Shown: positions 1 through 7,998 of the stretch, one piece after another | How the letters are laid out: each line of letters opens with the position of its first letter | Numbering within the stretch: the stretch's first letter is position 1 | Assembly (NCBI GenBank): GCA_945890645.1 | Contig: CAMDCV010000034.1 | Location: 1 to 44,381 of the forward strand | Direction: 5' to 3' | Origin: Akkermansia muciniphila | GTDB taxonomy: Bacteria; Verrucomicrobiota; Verrucomicrobiia; Verrucomicrobiales; Akkermansiaceae | Length of the DNA stretch: 44,381 nt | Made by a program: the position numbers and the translations under genes | The notes under the pieces: model-generated | Told to the model about the DNA's origin: nothing | The model's database searches: none | The model's input: the letters and a program-made list of their open reading frames with translations, nothing else

Positions 1-119
1 TGGGGTTGTGCACGATACATGCCACTCTGTTACGTGAGAGGTGCACGGATTTTTGCGACGAAATGTGCAATTCCGTGCATTTGTGTGAGGCAATCATGCC
101 AGCATCGATTGATAGCTAA
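1..119. other. left-edge non-coding stretch with an inverted repeat
   Basis: No gene can be supported here. The stretch is rich in the word GTGCA. It holds an inverted repeat: TGCACGGA at 42-49 and its complement TCCGTGCA at 72-79, separated by 22 bases. An ATG at 96 opens a frame that stops at once at TAA 117-119, in the same frame as the gene that follows. The inverted repeat could be an operator or RNA structure; nothing decides between them. Confidence 0.35.
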
Positions 120-257
120 AGGCTTTTCGCGTTATTCAGGAAGCTCTATCTAGTTTTCGGCCAAAAGGCACCTACCTCCCTGCTGCTAGTCTGGTGGCTC
201 GCATGGATTGCGACTTCACTCTTTGATAATTTCTCCGCACAATCGGAGGATCCCTCC

Positions 258-494
258 GTGTTACTCACATCACAAATGGTGGCGCTACCCAGTGTGTTTC
301 TCGTATTATGGGTTCTTTTCACACTCACACGGCGCCAATACGAAATCGTCACCGATGCCGAACTAGCTGCAAAAATTGGCACCATCGATCCCTACAAAAG
401 CTTTATCCAAAAGGTCCCCGTAGTCCCCATGCAAATACCATCGGTTCCACCCGCGATGGTGGGGCCATCCTCTACTCCTCCCGAGCAAACATAA
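258..494 (+). CDS. small membrane protein, start uncertain (open frame reaches back to 120)
   Basis: Function not recognised. From GTG 258 the product is 78 residues with one hydrophobic segment (MVALPSVFLVLWVLFTL) followed by a basic TRRQYE turn and a proline-rich tail ending PSSTPPEQT. The same frame is open back to position 120, and the extra codons read like real protein with a second hydrophobic helix (LLLVWWLAWIATSL), so the true gene is probably a two-helix membrane protein. No ATG, GTG or TTG lies between 120 and 258; an ATG at 96 is cut off by TAA 117. GGAGG at 245-249 sits 8 bases before GTG 258 and can pair with CCTCC at 253-257. The gene ends 3 bases before the convergent MCE gene. 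It may be a broken 5' end, a non-standard start, or a sequence error. Confidence 0.5.
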   Translation: MLLTSQMVALPSVFLVLWVLFTLTRRQYEIVTDAELAAKIGTIDPYKSFIQKVPVVPMQIPSVPPAMVGPSSTPPEQT

Positions 495-497
495 ATC

Positions 498-1523
498 TCA
501 TCGCCTCTTCCCGCGAAAGCGGTTGCGCGGATCATCTTCAGGATGCACGGACTCGCCATCCTGATAACGCAAGATTCCACGCTCTTTTAAGTTGCGGATA
601 AACGACTTGGCATCAGTCGAAACTTCGTTGTCATTCGTGAGAGTACCGAGCAAGCCATTGCCTTTCACGACTTGATCCATCGTGGCGTTCGCTTTATTCG
701 CCGCCTGCGTGATCGCTTTTGTAGCCTTAGGCAATTCGGCAAAAGTAGGACCGAGCTCATCCACGCGCTGATCGATTCCGGCAAATGTTTTTTCCGCACC
801 CGCCGCCGCTTTTTCGATCGATTGAATGGCTTTCCGAGCATCGGCCACCGCAGGCTCGATCTCCAAACTCGCTTTTTTGAACTGTTCGCTCGTTTCCGTA
901 AAATTTCTTAACGCAACATCAACCTGGGCGAGGTTGTCGGGCTTCAGAACGGACTCATTGACTTTCCTGATAGTGAGTGTGAGTTGTTGCGATGTCTCGC
1001 GAAGGTCATCGACAGCTCCATCGACTTTTTTCAACGTAACCCCAGCACCTTCCATCAGCTTGCGAGCGTCACGACTCAGGATTTCGGCATTACTTTGAAT
1101 CGCATCGAGTCCCGATGGTCCCGCACCCATAATGACAGTACCGGGTTCGATGAATATGCCATTCTTATCTTTCGGCGGAGTGACGGTAATCATTTTATCC
1201 CCCAGCAACGATGCCGAGGCCACTCCTAACAAAGAGCCTTCAGGTAACTTGATGTTATCGTTGATGGCCAACTCGATTTTTACCAATGCGTCATCTGTTA
1301 GCTCAGGTAATTTTTTTACTCGCCCAATCTTGGCACCGCCCATGCGAATTTCCGAGCCCTTGATGATGCCAGCAGCGTCATCGACAATTAGAGTCAACGG
1401 ATACGACTCGTCAAAGCGTTCTCCAAAACGTCCGAACTGCACAATCAACGCACCTAAAAGCACCAAACCAATCAGAAAAAATGTGCCAACGAGCAACTCA
1501 GGGTGTTTTTTTTCAGCTGCCAT
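498..1523 (-). CDS. MlaD-family MCE-domain lipid transport protein
   Basis: Likely substrate-binding subunit of an Mla-type phospholipid ABC transporter, anchored in the inner membrane and projecting into the periplasm. After a short lysine-containing N-terminus comes one hydrophobic helix (about residues 12-30, LVGTFFLIGLVLLGALIV), then an MCE domain (about 35-115) with the family pattern of a glycine-rich loop (IKGSEIRMGGAKIGRV) and LLGDKMITV. The rest is a long helical tail rich in Ala, Glu and Lys, probably a coiled coil, as in other MCE proteins. I chose the ATG at 1523; a GTG at 1541 adds six residues. No MlaE or MlaF gene is adjacent in the window; they may lie elsewhere. It is about 50 bases downstream of the HtrA-like gene on the same strand, so co-transcription is possible. 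Confidence 0.82.
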   Translation of the reverse strand: MAAEKKHPELLVGTFFLIGLVLLGALIVQFGRFGERFDESYPLTLIVDDAAGIIKGSEIRMGGAKIGRVKKLPELTDDALVKIELAINDNIKLPEGSLLGVASASLLGDKMITVTPPKDKNGIFIEPGTVIMGAGPSGLDAIQSNAEILSRDARKLMEGAGVTLKKVDGAVDDLRETSQQLTLTIRKVNESVLKPDNLAQVDVALRNFTETSEQFKKASLEIEPAVADARKAIQSIEKAAAGAEKTFAGIDQRVDELGPTFAELPKATKAITQAANKANATMDQVVKGNGLLGTLTNDNEVSTDAKSFIRNLKERGILRYQDGESVHPEDDPRNRFRGKRR

Positions 1524-1572
1524 CGGACAGGAGATTGCCACAGATTATTGAAAGAGCAAGCACGAAGCCGTG

Positions 1573-2760
1573 TTAACGGTCGAGGCTTCCCAGTTCTTCA
1601 TCGAGTTTGCGCATCAGCTGATCCATCTCTTTCATGCGTGCGCGCAAGCGCTCGGTGTCGGGTCGATTAAGCCGTGGCCGCACCTCACGCGTGCGAGAAA
1701 GTTGGGGCCCCGGTTCCGCAGTTTTGACTTTGGCCAGATTCGCCGCCAGTGGCTTACGCGCCAGCATTTGCACGATTGATTCGGCGGGAATCACATAACT
1801 TCGGATCCGACCTGCCCTTGCCGCTGTTAAGCCTACCACGTTTCCTTGCAAGTCGAGCACGGGACCACCGCATTCTTCAGGGTTTAGCACCATATCTGTC
1901 TGAAGAACCACCGGAAATCCATCGCGGACTTTGCTGATTTCACCACCCATGCGTTCCATCACCTCCAATCGCCGTTGAGGAAATTGTCCCATCGATTGTT
2001 TCGAAGCTAACTTCAGCTCGAGGGACGTTGAGACGCCATCACGCGAGTACAAAATTTTCACGATATCGCCGGGTTTCATTGTCGTGAGTAGGGAGCGGAA
2101 TTCCATCAAACCACCCACCACTTTACCATTGAGATTCAGAATCACATCGCCCTCCTTGATTCCTGCCTTGTCCGCTGGAGATCCCTCGGACACTTGCTTC
2201 ACCAAAACACCCGTCCCTTCGGAATAATTTTCCACTCCTACGCCTACAAACGCTTGGTCACTTTCTCGCAAAACACGCTCTTTCACACTCACAACCCCCA
2301 TGCCAAGAGTGACGTCGCCTGGCCCTGCGGCGATCAGAAATTTTCCTAAATCTGGTTTTACCGTAGGAGCGAAACTCACAGGACGCAATTTGGAATCTTT
2401 TAACGAAAGCAGCACCAAGTCTTCATCTTCATAAACACCCGATACCGTGGCATCGTAAGTGACATTACCCGCCGCTACGCATTGCAGGGGCTGACCTTTG
2501 GCCCGCGACACTTCACTCCACTTCGCCAACACTTGGGAGCCATCGCCCACCACGGTTCCGACGCAAAGTTGTCGTTTGCCACCAGCCCAGACCCATACGG
2601 TGGAATTGCCTACCTTCTGCGCGATGGGTGATACCACATCAAACACAGAACCAGCTTGACGCCGCAAGACCACGCGGTCCTGTTCCTTTTGCAAAGGCAA
2701 CTCCTGCGCTAGCAAAGGCAACATCACCAGTGAACCTAACAATAAATTTGATTTCATCAT
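1573..2760 (-). CDS. secreted HtrA-like pseudo-protease with PDZ domain nested in the fold
   Basis: 395 residues with a signal peptide (MMKSNLLLGSLVMLPLLAQE). The protein resembles trypsin-like HtrA/DegP proteases, but the catalytic triad is broken. Where HtrA has the His of TNNHVV this protein has AKWSEV (about 79-84). Where it has GNSGGP this one has EECGGP (295-300), so Ser is replaced by Cys. The Asp-bearing strand EDEDLVLLSL (111-120) remains. A clear PDZ domain (about 170-250, with AGIKEGDVILNLNGK) lies before the EECGGP segment, so it interrupts the protease fold instead of following it. The tail (350-395) is basic and helical. Probably a non-proteolytic binding or scaffold protein. 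It follows the intact protease gene by 16 bases, same strand, suggesting one operon. Start chosen at the double ATG that opens the signal peptide. Confidence 0.78.
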   Translation of the reverse strand: MMKSNLLLGSLVMLPLLAQELPLQKEQDRVVLRRQAGSVFDVVSPIAQKVGNSTVWVWAGGKRQLCVGTVVGDGSQVLAKWSEVSRAKGQPLQCVAAGNVTYDATVSGVYEDEDLVLLSLKDSKLRPVSFAPTVKPDLGKFLIAAGPGDVTLGMGVVSVKERVLRESDQAFVGVGVENYSEGTGVLVKQVSEGSPADKAGIKEGDVILNLNGKVVGGLMEFRSLLTTMKPGDIVKILYSRDGVSTSLELKLASKQSMGQFPQRRLEVMERMGGEISKVRDGFPVVLQTDMVLNPEECGGPVLDLQGNVVGLTAARAGRIRSYVIPAESIVQMLARKPLAANLAKVKTAEPGPQLSRTREVRPRLNRPDTERLRARMKEMDQLMRKLDEELGSLDR

Positions 2761-2776
2761 GTTTCGATAATTTCTA

Positions 2777-3736
2777 CTACTGCGCGTCGCCGCGACGAAC
2801 CAACTCAACTTCTTTTTGCATCGCTTCCCCATCGCGGAGGATGGAAAGTTTCACCTTATCGCCCACCTGCTTGCGCAATAATTCGTTGCGCAAATCATCG
2901 AGGTTACGAATTCGTTGCCCTTCCAGCGAGACTATGACATCGCCTGGTTGTATGCCTGCATCTCTCGCCTTCGAGCCCTTGCTCACTTCGCCCACGATCA
3001 ATCCCGCACGAGACCAGTCAATCGCCACACCTAATACGGGCATGTCTTCGTTTTGCAAAGGATCTAACACCAGTTTACCCCACTGCTCGCCGCGCAACAT
3101 TTTTTCCCAATCTTCCTTAAAGCCATCGACTCCCGCGTGATTATTCACCTTAAGCGCTTGGCCGATGTTGGAATTGATACCGATGATATTCCCCTCCAAA
3201 TCGAAGATCGGTCCGCCCGAGTCACCGCCAATCAGCGTGCAATCGGTGGTGAAAAAATTACCAGGCCCCTTGGAAACCACGCGCCCGAATCGCACCGGTG
3301 GCGTGCGCGCAGGATCGAAGCCGGCCGCATGTCCCGTCGCTACTACCCAATCACCCACTTCCAGCGGCTTTGAGTTACCACGCGGAGCAGAGGGCCACTT
3401 GCCTTGTGCTTCGATTTTCACCATCGCAATGTCCTTGCCATAGTTTGCCCCCAATACCTTGCCCTTGACGGTTTTGCCATCAGGAAAAACAACGTCCATA
3501 GATTCGCTTCCTTGCACCACATGCGCCGCGGTCAAAATCAACCCATCCTCTTGCGTGATCACGCCTGAGCCAGAACTAGAGGCATCCGCCGCGATTAGCG
3601 CCACGGTTAACGGCACGCGAGTCTTCGCCACCTCCTCGACCTTGGCTTCCACGGCCAATAAATCCTGCAAATCATTCACAGGAGCCGCCCAAAGCATCGG
3701 CATCAAACACAAACTAATCAGCCCAATCCGTTTCAT
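2777..3736 (-). CDS. secreted trypsin-like serine protease with C-terminal PDZ domain
   Basis: 319 residues, periplasmic or exported. A signal peptide (MKRIGLISLCLMPMLWAAPV) is followed by an S1C-type protease domain with all three catalytic residues visible: His72 in LTAAHVV, Asp102 in YGKDIAMVKI, Ser173 in GGDSGGP. One PDZ domain follows (about 233-312, with AGIQPGDVIVSLEGQ). This is the HtrA/DegQ plan with a single PDZ. Such proteases degrade misfolded envelope proteins. The frame runs upstream to 3928, but that extension overlaps the preceding gene and lacks coding character; ATG 3736 directly opens the signal peptide. It stands between a small secreted protein (76 bases upstream) and its degenerate relative downstream, all on the same strand. 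Confidence 0.85.
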   Translation of the reverse strand: MKRIGLISLCLMPMLWAAPVNDLQDLLAVEAKVEEVAKTRVPLTVALIAADASSSGSGVITQEDGLILTAAHVVQGSESMDVVFPDGKTVKGKVLGANYGKDIAMVKIEAQGKWPSAPRGNSKPLEVGDWVVATGHAAGFDPARTPPVRFGRVVSKGPGNFFTTDCTLIGGDSGGPIFDLEGNIIGINSNIGQALKVNNHAGVDGFKEDWEKMLRGEQWGKLVLDPLQNEDMPVLGVAIDWSRAGLIVGEVSKGSKARDAGIQPGDVIVSLEGQRIRNLDDLRNELLRKQVGDKVKLSILRDGEAMQKEVELVRRGDAQ

Positions 3737-3812
3737 AAAATCCACTGTAGCAAACGACGCGCGTTCGTCAAATTCTCTGTATTTTTTCCGCTTCTCGGCT
3801 GATATTTCCCCC

Positions 3813-4361
3813 TCACTTACCGCTGCCAGGCACCACATACTGGGTCCCCATGTCTTGCAGGGTGTGATTGCTTTCATTGGTGCCAACGATGCGCAACAAG
3901 ACCTTGAGGTCATCCTTTTGCCTTGCATTATACTCCGTCAGGGTCTTACGAATTGATGCCGATGCCAGTTTAAGCACCTGCCGCGCGGTAAGATCGACAT
4001 CTGCCGGAATGCCCAAATTCGCGATATTAATTTCCACATGGAGGTTCCCCTTTTCTACTTGCTCTGCGGATAATTTCAATCCGCACAACACCGCCAAGTT
4101 CACTTCTTTGATCACGTAATTGGGATTATTGGTCGGCAACTGATGGGGCATAGATATGGACTCCACCAAAACTTCGGGAAACGCCCCCGTTAATGCCATC
4201 GGTCGGGAAAGTATGGCAGCTTGCAGGGCCTCCCCCATGTCATCGACCTCGTCATCTACATCAGATCCGTGCAAACTCACAGGTTGATAAATCGTCACCA
4301 CATCGATTACGGTCGCATGGCAACAAAACACGGAAAGAACCAGTAGCATCAACGTTTTCAT
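3813..4361 (-). CDS. secreted protein of unknown function
   Basis: 182 residues; family not recognised. The N-terminus is a signal peptide (MKTLMLLVLSVFCCHA). The mature part is about 165 residues, acidic near its start (DVDDEVDDMGEALQAAI), with a predicted mix of strands and helices and an ending GTQYVVPGSGK. It has no membrane segment after the signal peptide and no metal or catalytic motif that I recognise. It is the first gene of the minus-strand group that continues with the two protease-like genes, so it may be a partner or substrate of them; this is inference from position only. It is divergent from the Ppx/GppA gene. Confidence 0.6.
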   Translation of the reverse strand: MKTLMLLVLSVFCCHATVIDVVTIYQPVSLHGSDVDDEVDDMGEALQAAILSRPMALTGAFPEVLVESISMPHQLPTNNPNYVIKEVNLAVLCGLKLSAEQVEKGNLHVEINIANLGIPADVDLTARQVLKLASASIRKTLTEYNARQKDDLKVLLRIVGTNESNHTLQDMGTQYVVPGSGK

Positions 4362-4522
4362 AGCCCTTTTATAGCAGAAATCCCATGGGCGCTACAATCA
4401 CCATTTTCCGCCATCATTACAGATTGCCTGCAGTGGCACAATTCATCAATCCACCACCAAACCCAAGTTTGCACTTTCCCTTTTCACCTCACTCCCTCAT
4501 TCTAGAAATCATCCGTTACGCC

Positions 4523-6037
4523 ATGCAAGTTACTTCACTCCACATCGGTGCCAGTTCCGTCTCCCTTCTCATCGGCGAACAAGCTGCCGACGGAACCATT
4601 GCCCCCATCGATTTCCTCGAGCAACCAGCTCCGCTCGCACACGACATTTTCGGACGGGGTGTGATTTCGCCCAGCACCACGGAACGCATCGTCAGTATCA
4701 TTCACGGTTATCAAAAAACGTTGCGCGAACTCGGCCTTCCCGAAAAACAACTGACCCGCGCTGTCGCGACCAATATTTTACCAGAAGCCACGAATCACGA
4801 TGTATTCCTCAATCGTATTCGCGTTGCTTGTGGCGTCCATCTTGATCCCATCGACGATGGTGAAATGACTCGTCTGATTTACCTGAAAACCCGCCGCCGC
4901 TTGATGGACACCCCCGCGATGAAACGTGGCAGCACACTCGTCATCCACGTCGGCCCTGGTAATACCCGTGCCTTGCTTTTCAAAAAAGGCGTCATCGCCC
5001 GCTACACTTCTTATCGACTCGGCACGCACCGCACCCGCGAAGCCGTTCATCAATCAAACGCCGAGGGCGCCGCACTGCTTCATCTCATCCGCCAGCACGC
5101 CAGCGGCAACCTCGAACAAATCCGACTCGACTATCAAGCGGAAAAAATCGAGGCACTTGTCATCATCGGTTACGAAATTCAGTTGATGGCACCCTTTCTC
5201 AATAAGCCTAGCCAAGCTTGCTCGCTCAAGACCATAAAGCAACTCACGCAGCAGGCCTCAGAGCTTTCCGACTATGATTTGGTACGACGTTACAATCTCG
5301 ATTACCACACCGCCGAAGCGCTTCTCCCGGCGATGGAGATTGCCATTGCCATCACAGAAATGCTGCGCCTGCCGGAATTATTTGTCCCCGTCTCTGAATA
5401 CGAACAAGGCTTACTGCACGATCTGCTGATCTCCAATACTCTCATCGGCACCTTCGAGGAAGAAGTGCTTCGCGCCACCCACATCCTCGCCGAGCGCTAC
5501 CACTCAGACCCGCGCCACGGCGATCACGTCATGAAACTTTGTTTGCATTTGTTCCATCATTTGCAGGCACTCCATCAAATGGGCGACCACGAGATGCTAC
5601 TTTTACAATGCGCGGCCATCCTACACGAAGTCGGTTCCTACATCAGCCCACGATCGCACCATAAGCACTCGCAATACATCATCCTCAACTCGGAAATTTT
5701 CGGACTCGACCGCCTTGATATCACGCTTGTGGCACTTATTGCCCGCTATCATCGTCACTCCACGCCGCGCCCTGACCACCCCGACTATGCCGATCTGAAC
5801 GCCGATGATCGCGTCCGCGTCTGCAAACTCGCCGCCCTGCTACGCGTCGCCGATGCCTTAGAGCGAACCCATCACCAGCGCATTCACGACATCGGCATCA
5901 TCCTGCAACAAGACAAGCTCATTCTCAAACTCAAAGGCATCAACGACGCCACCGTAGAACAACTCGCCATGCAATCCAAAGCTGACCTATTCACGCAAAC
6001 CTTTGGCTTGAATGTAGTCGTCGAAACCGATGGCTGA
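4523..6037 (+). CDS. Ppx/GppA exopolyphosphatase-type phosphatase with C-terminal HD domain
   Basis: 504 residues. The N-terminal two-thirds has the actin-like fold of the Ppx/GppA family, which hydrolyses polyphosphate or pppGpp: a first phosphate loop (HIGASSVSLLIGE), the segment RAVATNILPEATNHDVFLNRI and a second loop (VIHVGPGNTRALLFKKG), where classical enzymes have DIGGGS-like sequence. The loop has drifted, so activity is not certain. The C-terminal third is HD-like, with ILHEVG, HHKHSQY and ALIARYHR supplying histidines. The frame is open to 4385, but ATG 4523 gives the normal family start (MQVTSLHIG). No polyphosphate kinase is adjacent. The stop is followed two bases later by the ATG of a small membrane protein gene, so the two are probably coupled. 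Confidence 0.85.
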   Translation: MQVTSLHIGASSVSLLIGEQAADGTIAPIDFLEQPAPLAHDIFGRGVISPSTTERIVSIIHGYQKTLRELGLPEKQLTRAVATNILPEATNHDVFLNRIRVACGVHLDPIDDGEMTRLIYLKTRRRLMDTPAMKRGSTLVIHVGPGNTRALLFKKGVIARYTSYRLGTHRTREAVHQSNAEGAALLHLIRQHASGNLEQIRLDYQAEKIEALVIIGYEIQLMAPFLNKPSQACSLKTIKQLTQQASELSDYDLVRRYNLDYHTAEALLPAMEIAIAITEMLRLPELFVPVSEYEQGLLHDLLISNTLIGTFEEEVLRATHILAERYHSDPRHGDHVMKLCLHLFHHLQALHQMGDHEMLLLQCAAILHEVGSYISPRSHHKHSQYIILNSEIFGLDRLDITLVALIARYHRHSTPRPDHPDYADLNADDRVRVCKLAALLRVADALERTHHQRIHDIGIILQQDKLILKLKGINDATVEQLAMQSKADLFTQTFGLNVVVETDG

Positions 6038-6039
6038 AG

Positions 6040-6459
6040 ATGCCTGAAGAAAATCCAGAAACACTCGAAAGCATCGCGACGAAGATCGCAATGGCAGACC
6101 AGAGTAATGCCCCGCGAAACCGAGCGCTCTATTGGTATCTGGTAGTAGTCTGTTTGATGCCTGCAATGGTGAGCGTAGGAGTTGGCATGCTCATTTCCTA
6201 CTTGCTACGAGAAACGTGGTTGGCTCGTTTTCCTATCCATTTATATGGGTTGTATGTTGTTTATGGTTTGATTGTTTACTCCTCTATTTTTTCTCTCGGC
6301 ATAGTTCACTCACGCATCCATGACGCTCTCTATCATCGGGATCCTGCCCAACAGAAGATTACGCATTGGAAACGTACATTCCAATTTTTCTGCTTACAAG
6401 TAATGGCCACGTCTCCCTTTGCATTAGGTAATTGGGCCGCTTTTTCTATCATCGTGTAA
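6040..6459 (+). CDS. small membrane protein, paralogue 1 of 3 (139 aa)
   Basis: Function unknown. It starts two bases after the phosphatase stop. An acidic cytoplasmic N-terminus (MPEENPETLESIATKIAMA) precedes three probable membrane helices: around residues 32-56, 68-90 and 112-137. It closely resembles the next gene: same length, same N-terminal pattern (MPEExPExLExIATxIAxAxQSNAP), a conserved NRAL-WYL and CLMP/CFMP motif at the first helix, LARF/FARF after it, and VHSRI-DAL after the second. The third member of the set starts at 7538. No enzyme motif is visible. The set looks like a tandem expansion of one membrane protein. An AT-rich hairpin follows the gene. Confidence 0.65.
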   Translation: MPEENPETLESIATKIAMADQSNAPRNRALYWYLVVVCLMPAMVSVGVGMLISYLLRETWLARFPIHLYGLYVVYGLIVYSSIFSLGIVHSRIHDALYHRDPAQQKITHWKRTFQFFCLQVMATSPFALGNWAAFSIIV

Positions 6460-6468
6460 CGCCTTATT

Positions 6469-6492
6469 AAACTACGATAAATCATAGTTTTT
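6469..6492 (+). terminator. weak terminator-like hairpin
   Basis: AAACTA (6469-6474) pairs with TAGTTT (6485-6490), with an inner GAT/ATC, and a run of five T follows at 6488-6492. It lies in the 54-base gap between the first two 139-residue paralogues. The stem is AT-only and short, so any termination would be partial. Confidence 0.25.
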
Positions 6493-6513
6493 CAGAACTA
6501 CTTCAAACTAACG

Positions 6514-6933
6514 ATGCCAGAAGAATCACCAGAAGCACTCGAACGAATCGCGACAGAGATCGCGCTGGCGGAGCAAAGTAACGCCCCCGTGAATCGTGCT
6601 CTGAACTGGTATTTGGCGTTGGTGTGCTTTATGCCTACAATCATGTGCATTGCGTTAGCGCTCCTATCCTCGATTTTAATTCGTATGTCGTGGTTTGCAC
6701 GTTTTCAGATCGATGGTGACTGGGTGGCACTGGGGTATGTGAGCTTCATCGGCCTATCGACTTTCATACTAGGGTTCGTTCATTCACGGATCTACGATGC
6801 ATTGCATCCTCAAGAAACTCCTAAGCGTGGTGGTAAGATCTGGTGGCACGCGGTCAAATTTTTCTTTTTGCAACTACTGTTGATTCCTTTCACGATTACC
6901 ATACTTGTAACGGTTCTTTCTTTGTTATTCTGA
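6514..6933 (+). CDS. small membrane protein, paralogue 2 of 3 (139 aa)
   Basis: Function unknown; the closest relative in the window is the preceding gene. It has the same acidic N-terminus (MPEESPEALERIATEIALA), the QSNAP-NRAL-WYL motif and three probable membrane helices. It contains SWFARFQID after helix 1, FILGFVHSRIYDALHP after helix 2, and a third helix preceded by KFFFLQ. The identical length and conserved ordering of motifs indicate tandem duplication followed by divergence. There is a 54-base gap from paralogue 1 and a 40-base gap to the next, larger membrane protein. No cysteine pairs, histidine clusters or nucleotide-binding motifs suggest a reaction. Confidence 0.65.
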   Translation: MPEESPEALERIATEIALAEQSNAPVNRALNWYLALVCFMPTIMCIALALLSSILIRMSWFARFQIDGDWVALGYVSFIGLSTFILGFVHSRIYDALHPQETPKRGGKIWWHAVKFFFLQLLLIPFTITILVTVLSLLF

Positions 6934-6973
6934 ATTTATTACCAGTTAGTTTCCAACTACTCTACTGATTTCC

Positions 6974-7489
6974 ATGACGCAAACGATACATGAATACATG
7001 TGGGGCATCCTTCTTCTTTCTGGTGCCATCCTATCGGTGGGAGCTCTGATCTTTACGATCATTTTCACATGGGTCCGACGCCCCCGAGGCTATCAATTAT
7101 TGCGATACAGCCTTACTACTGTGGGATTTTCCTTGAGCACATGGATGATTTTCGTGTGGATTTTCATCAATACATTTATGACTTATTTCATGGATGTCGA
7201 CCGTCTTCGTAATATATGGATCGGTATCGGCGTTTTTTTGATTCCCATGATTTTGGGCATGCTAGCGGCGATCGGCCCGCGATTTGCCTTCGTGATGGGT
7301 GCGGGGAGAATTGTCGTGTATGTTTTGACCCCGATTGCGATTACATGGCTCCGCCTCACAAAGGGATTCTCCAGTTCGAACCAAGAAGAAACCTTTTGGT
7401 TGATTTCATATGCAATCGTAGCAGCCCTCTGGTGGGAAGTTTTGATTCACTGGGATCGCAAGTTGCAAAACATCGCACTCGCCCATTGA
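6974..7489 (+). CDS. multi-pass membrane protein (171 aa), unknown function
   Basis: Not recognised. The 171-residue product has four or five hydrophobic helices (about residues 9-33, 45-70, 80-100, 103-125 and 143-160). A basic loop (RRPRGYQLLRY) follows the first helix and a basic tail (HWDRKLQNIALAH) ends the protein. It is not an obvious copy of its 139-residue neighbours: it lacks their acidic N-terminus and VHSRI motif. It is nevertheless embedded between paralogues 2 and 3 on the same strand, so it probably belongs to the same functional group. No signal peptide and no catalytic motif can be seen. Confidence 0.6.
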   Translation: MTQTIHEYMWGILLLSGAILSVGALIFTIIFTWVRRPRGYQLLRYSLTTVGFSLSTWMIFVWIFINTFMTYFMDVDRLRNIWIGIGVFLIPMILGMLAAIGPRFAFVMGAGRIVVYVLTPIAITWLRLTKGFSSSNQEETFWLISYAIVAALWWEVLIHWDRKLQNIALAH

Positions 7490-7537
7490 AATAAAACCTC
7501 ACAAATCAAGAGACTCCCACACGAACTCGCCCGAGAT

Positions 7538-7957
7538 ATGATTCCGAAACCATATAAATCTCTGGAAGATCAACTATCCACTCAAGCAGTCACGGAATAC
7601 AGCCCCCCGAATCATTCGTCTTTGCGTTTGTATCTATGGATACTCCGTTTAATGCCTACCATGTTGCTTTGCGGCATGGTAATGGTGACTCTATTACTCG
7701 AACGCGCTTCATGGTTTTCTCGCGGTAACATCAGTGATGAAACCATCTTGGCCTACTGTTTGATTTTTGCCGCTCTAGCCACTTGGGTTTTTGGGTTCCT
7801 ATTAACTTACTTAAGTGATTATGCTGATGGAAACTTCAACCCACGTCATTGGGTGAGCTACTTACTCCGCGCTACACTTTTTTTCTTATTACAAGTTTTT
7901 ATCGCCCCGTTTTTCACAGTCATAATTATTTCTCTCCTGTATTCGCTTAATATCTGA
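7538..7957 (+). CDS. small membrane protein, paralogue 3 of 3 (139 aa)
   Basis: Again exactly 139 residues, but more diverged. The N-terminus (MIPKPYKSLEDQL) is no longer the MPEE type. The landmarks remain: a YLWILRLMPTM motif at the first helix, RASWFSR after it, a second helix with WVFGF followed by LSDYADG where the others have HSRI-DAL, and a third helix preceded by LFFLLQ and a conserved APFF/IPFT turn. The shared length and landmarks are my reason for calling it a paralogue. It is the last gene of the plus-strand group starting at the phosphatase, and it converges on the Hsp70 gene with a palindrome between. Confidence 0.6.
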   Translation: MIPKPYKSLEDQLSTQAVTEYSPPNHSSLRLYLWILRLMPTMLLCGMVMVTLLLERASWFSRGNISDETILAYCLIFAALATWVFGFLLTYLSDYADGNFNPRHWVSYLLRATLFFLLQVFIAPFFTVIIISLLYSLNI

Positions 7958-7975
7958 CCCACCGACTCGCTGCCG

Positions 7976-7989
7976 ATGTGAATTCACAT
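7976..7989. repeat. 14-base perfect palindrome between convergent genes
   Basis: ATGTGAATTCACAT lies between the ends of paralogue 3 and the Hsp70 gene, which converge. It is self-complementary over its whole length. There is no T run on either side, so it is not a clear terminator. It could bind a dimeric regulator, but the position between two 3' ends argues against that. Confidence 0.3.
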
Positions 7990-7998
7990 AGGAGCGAT

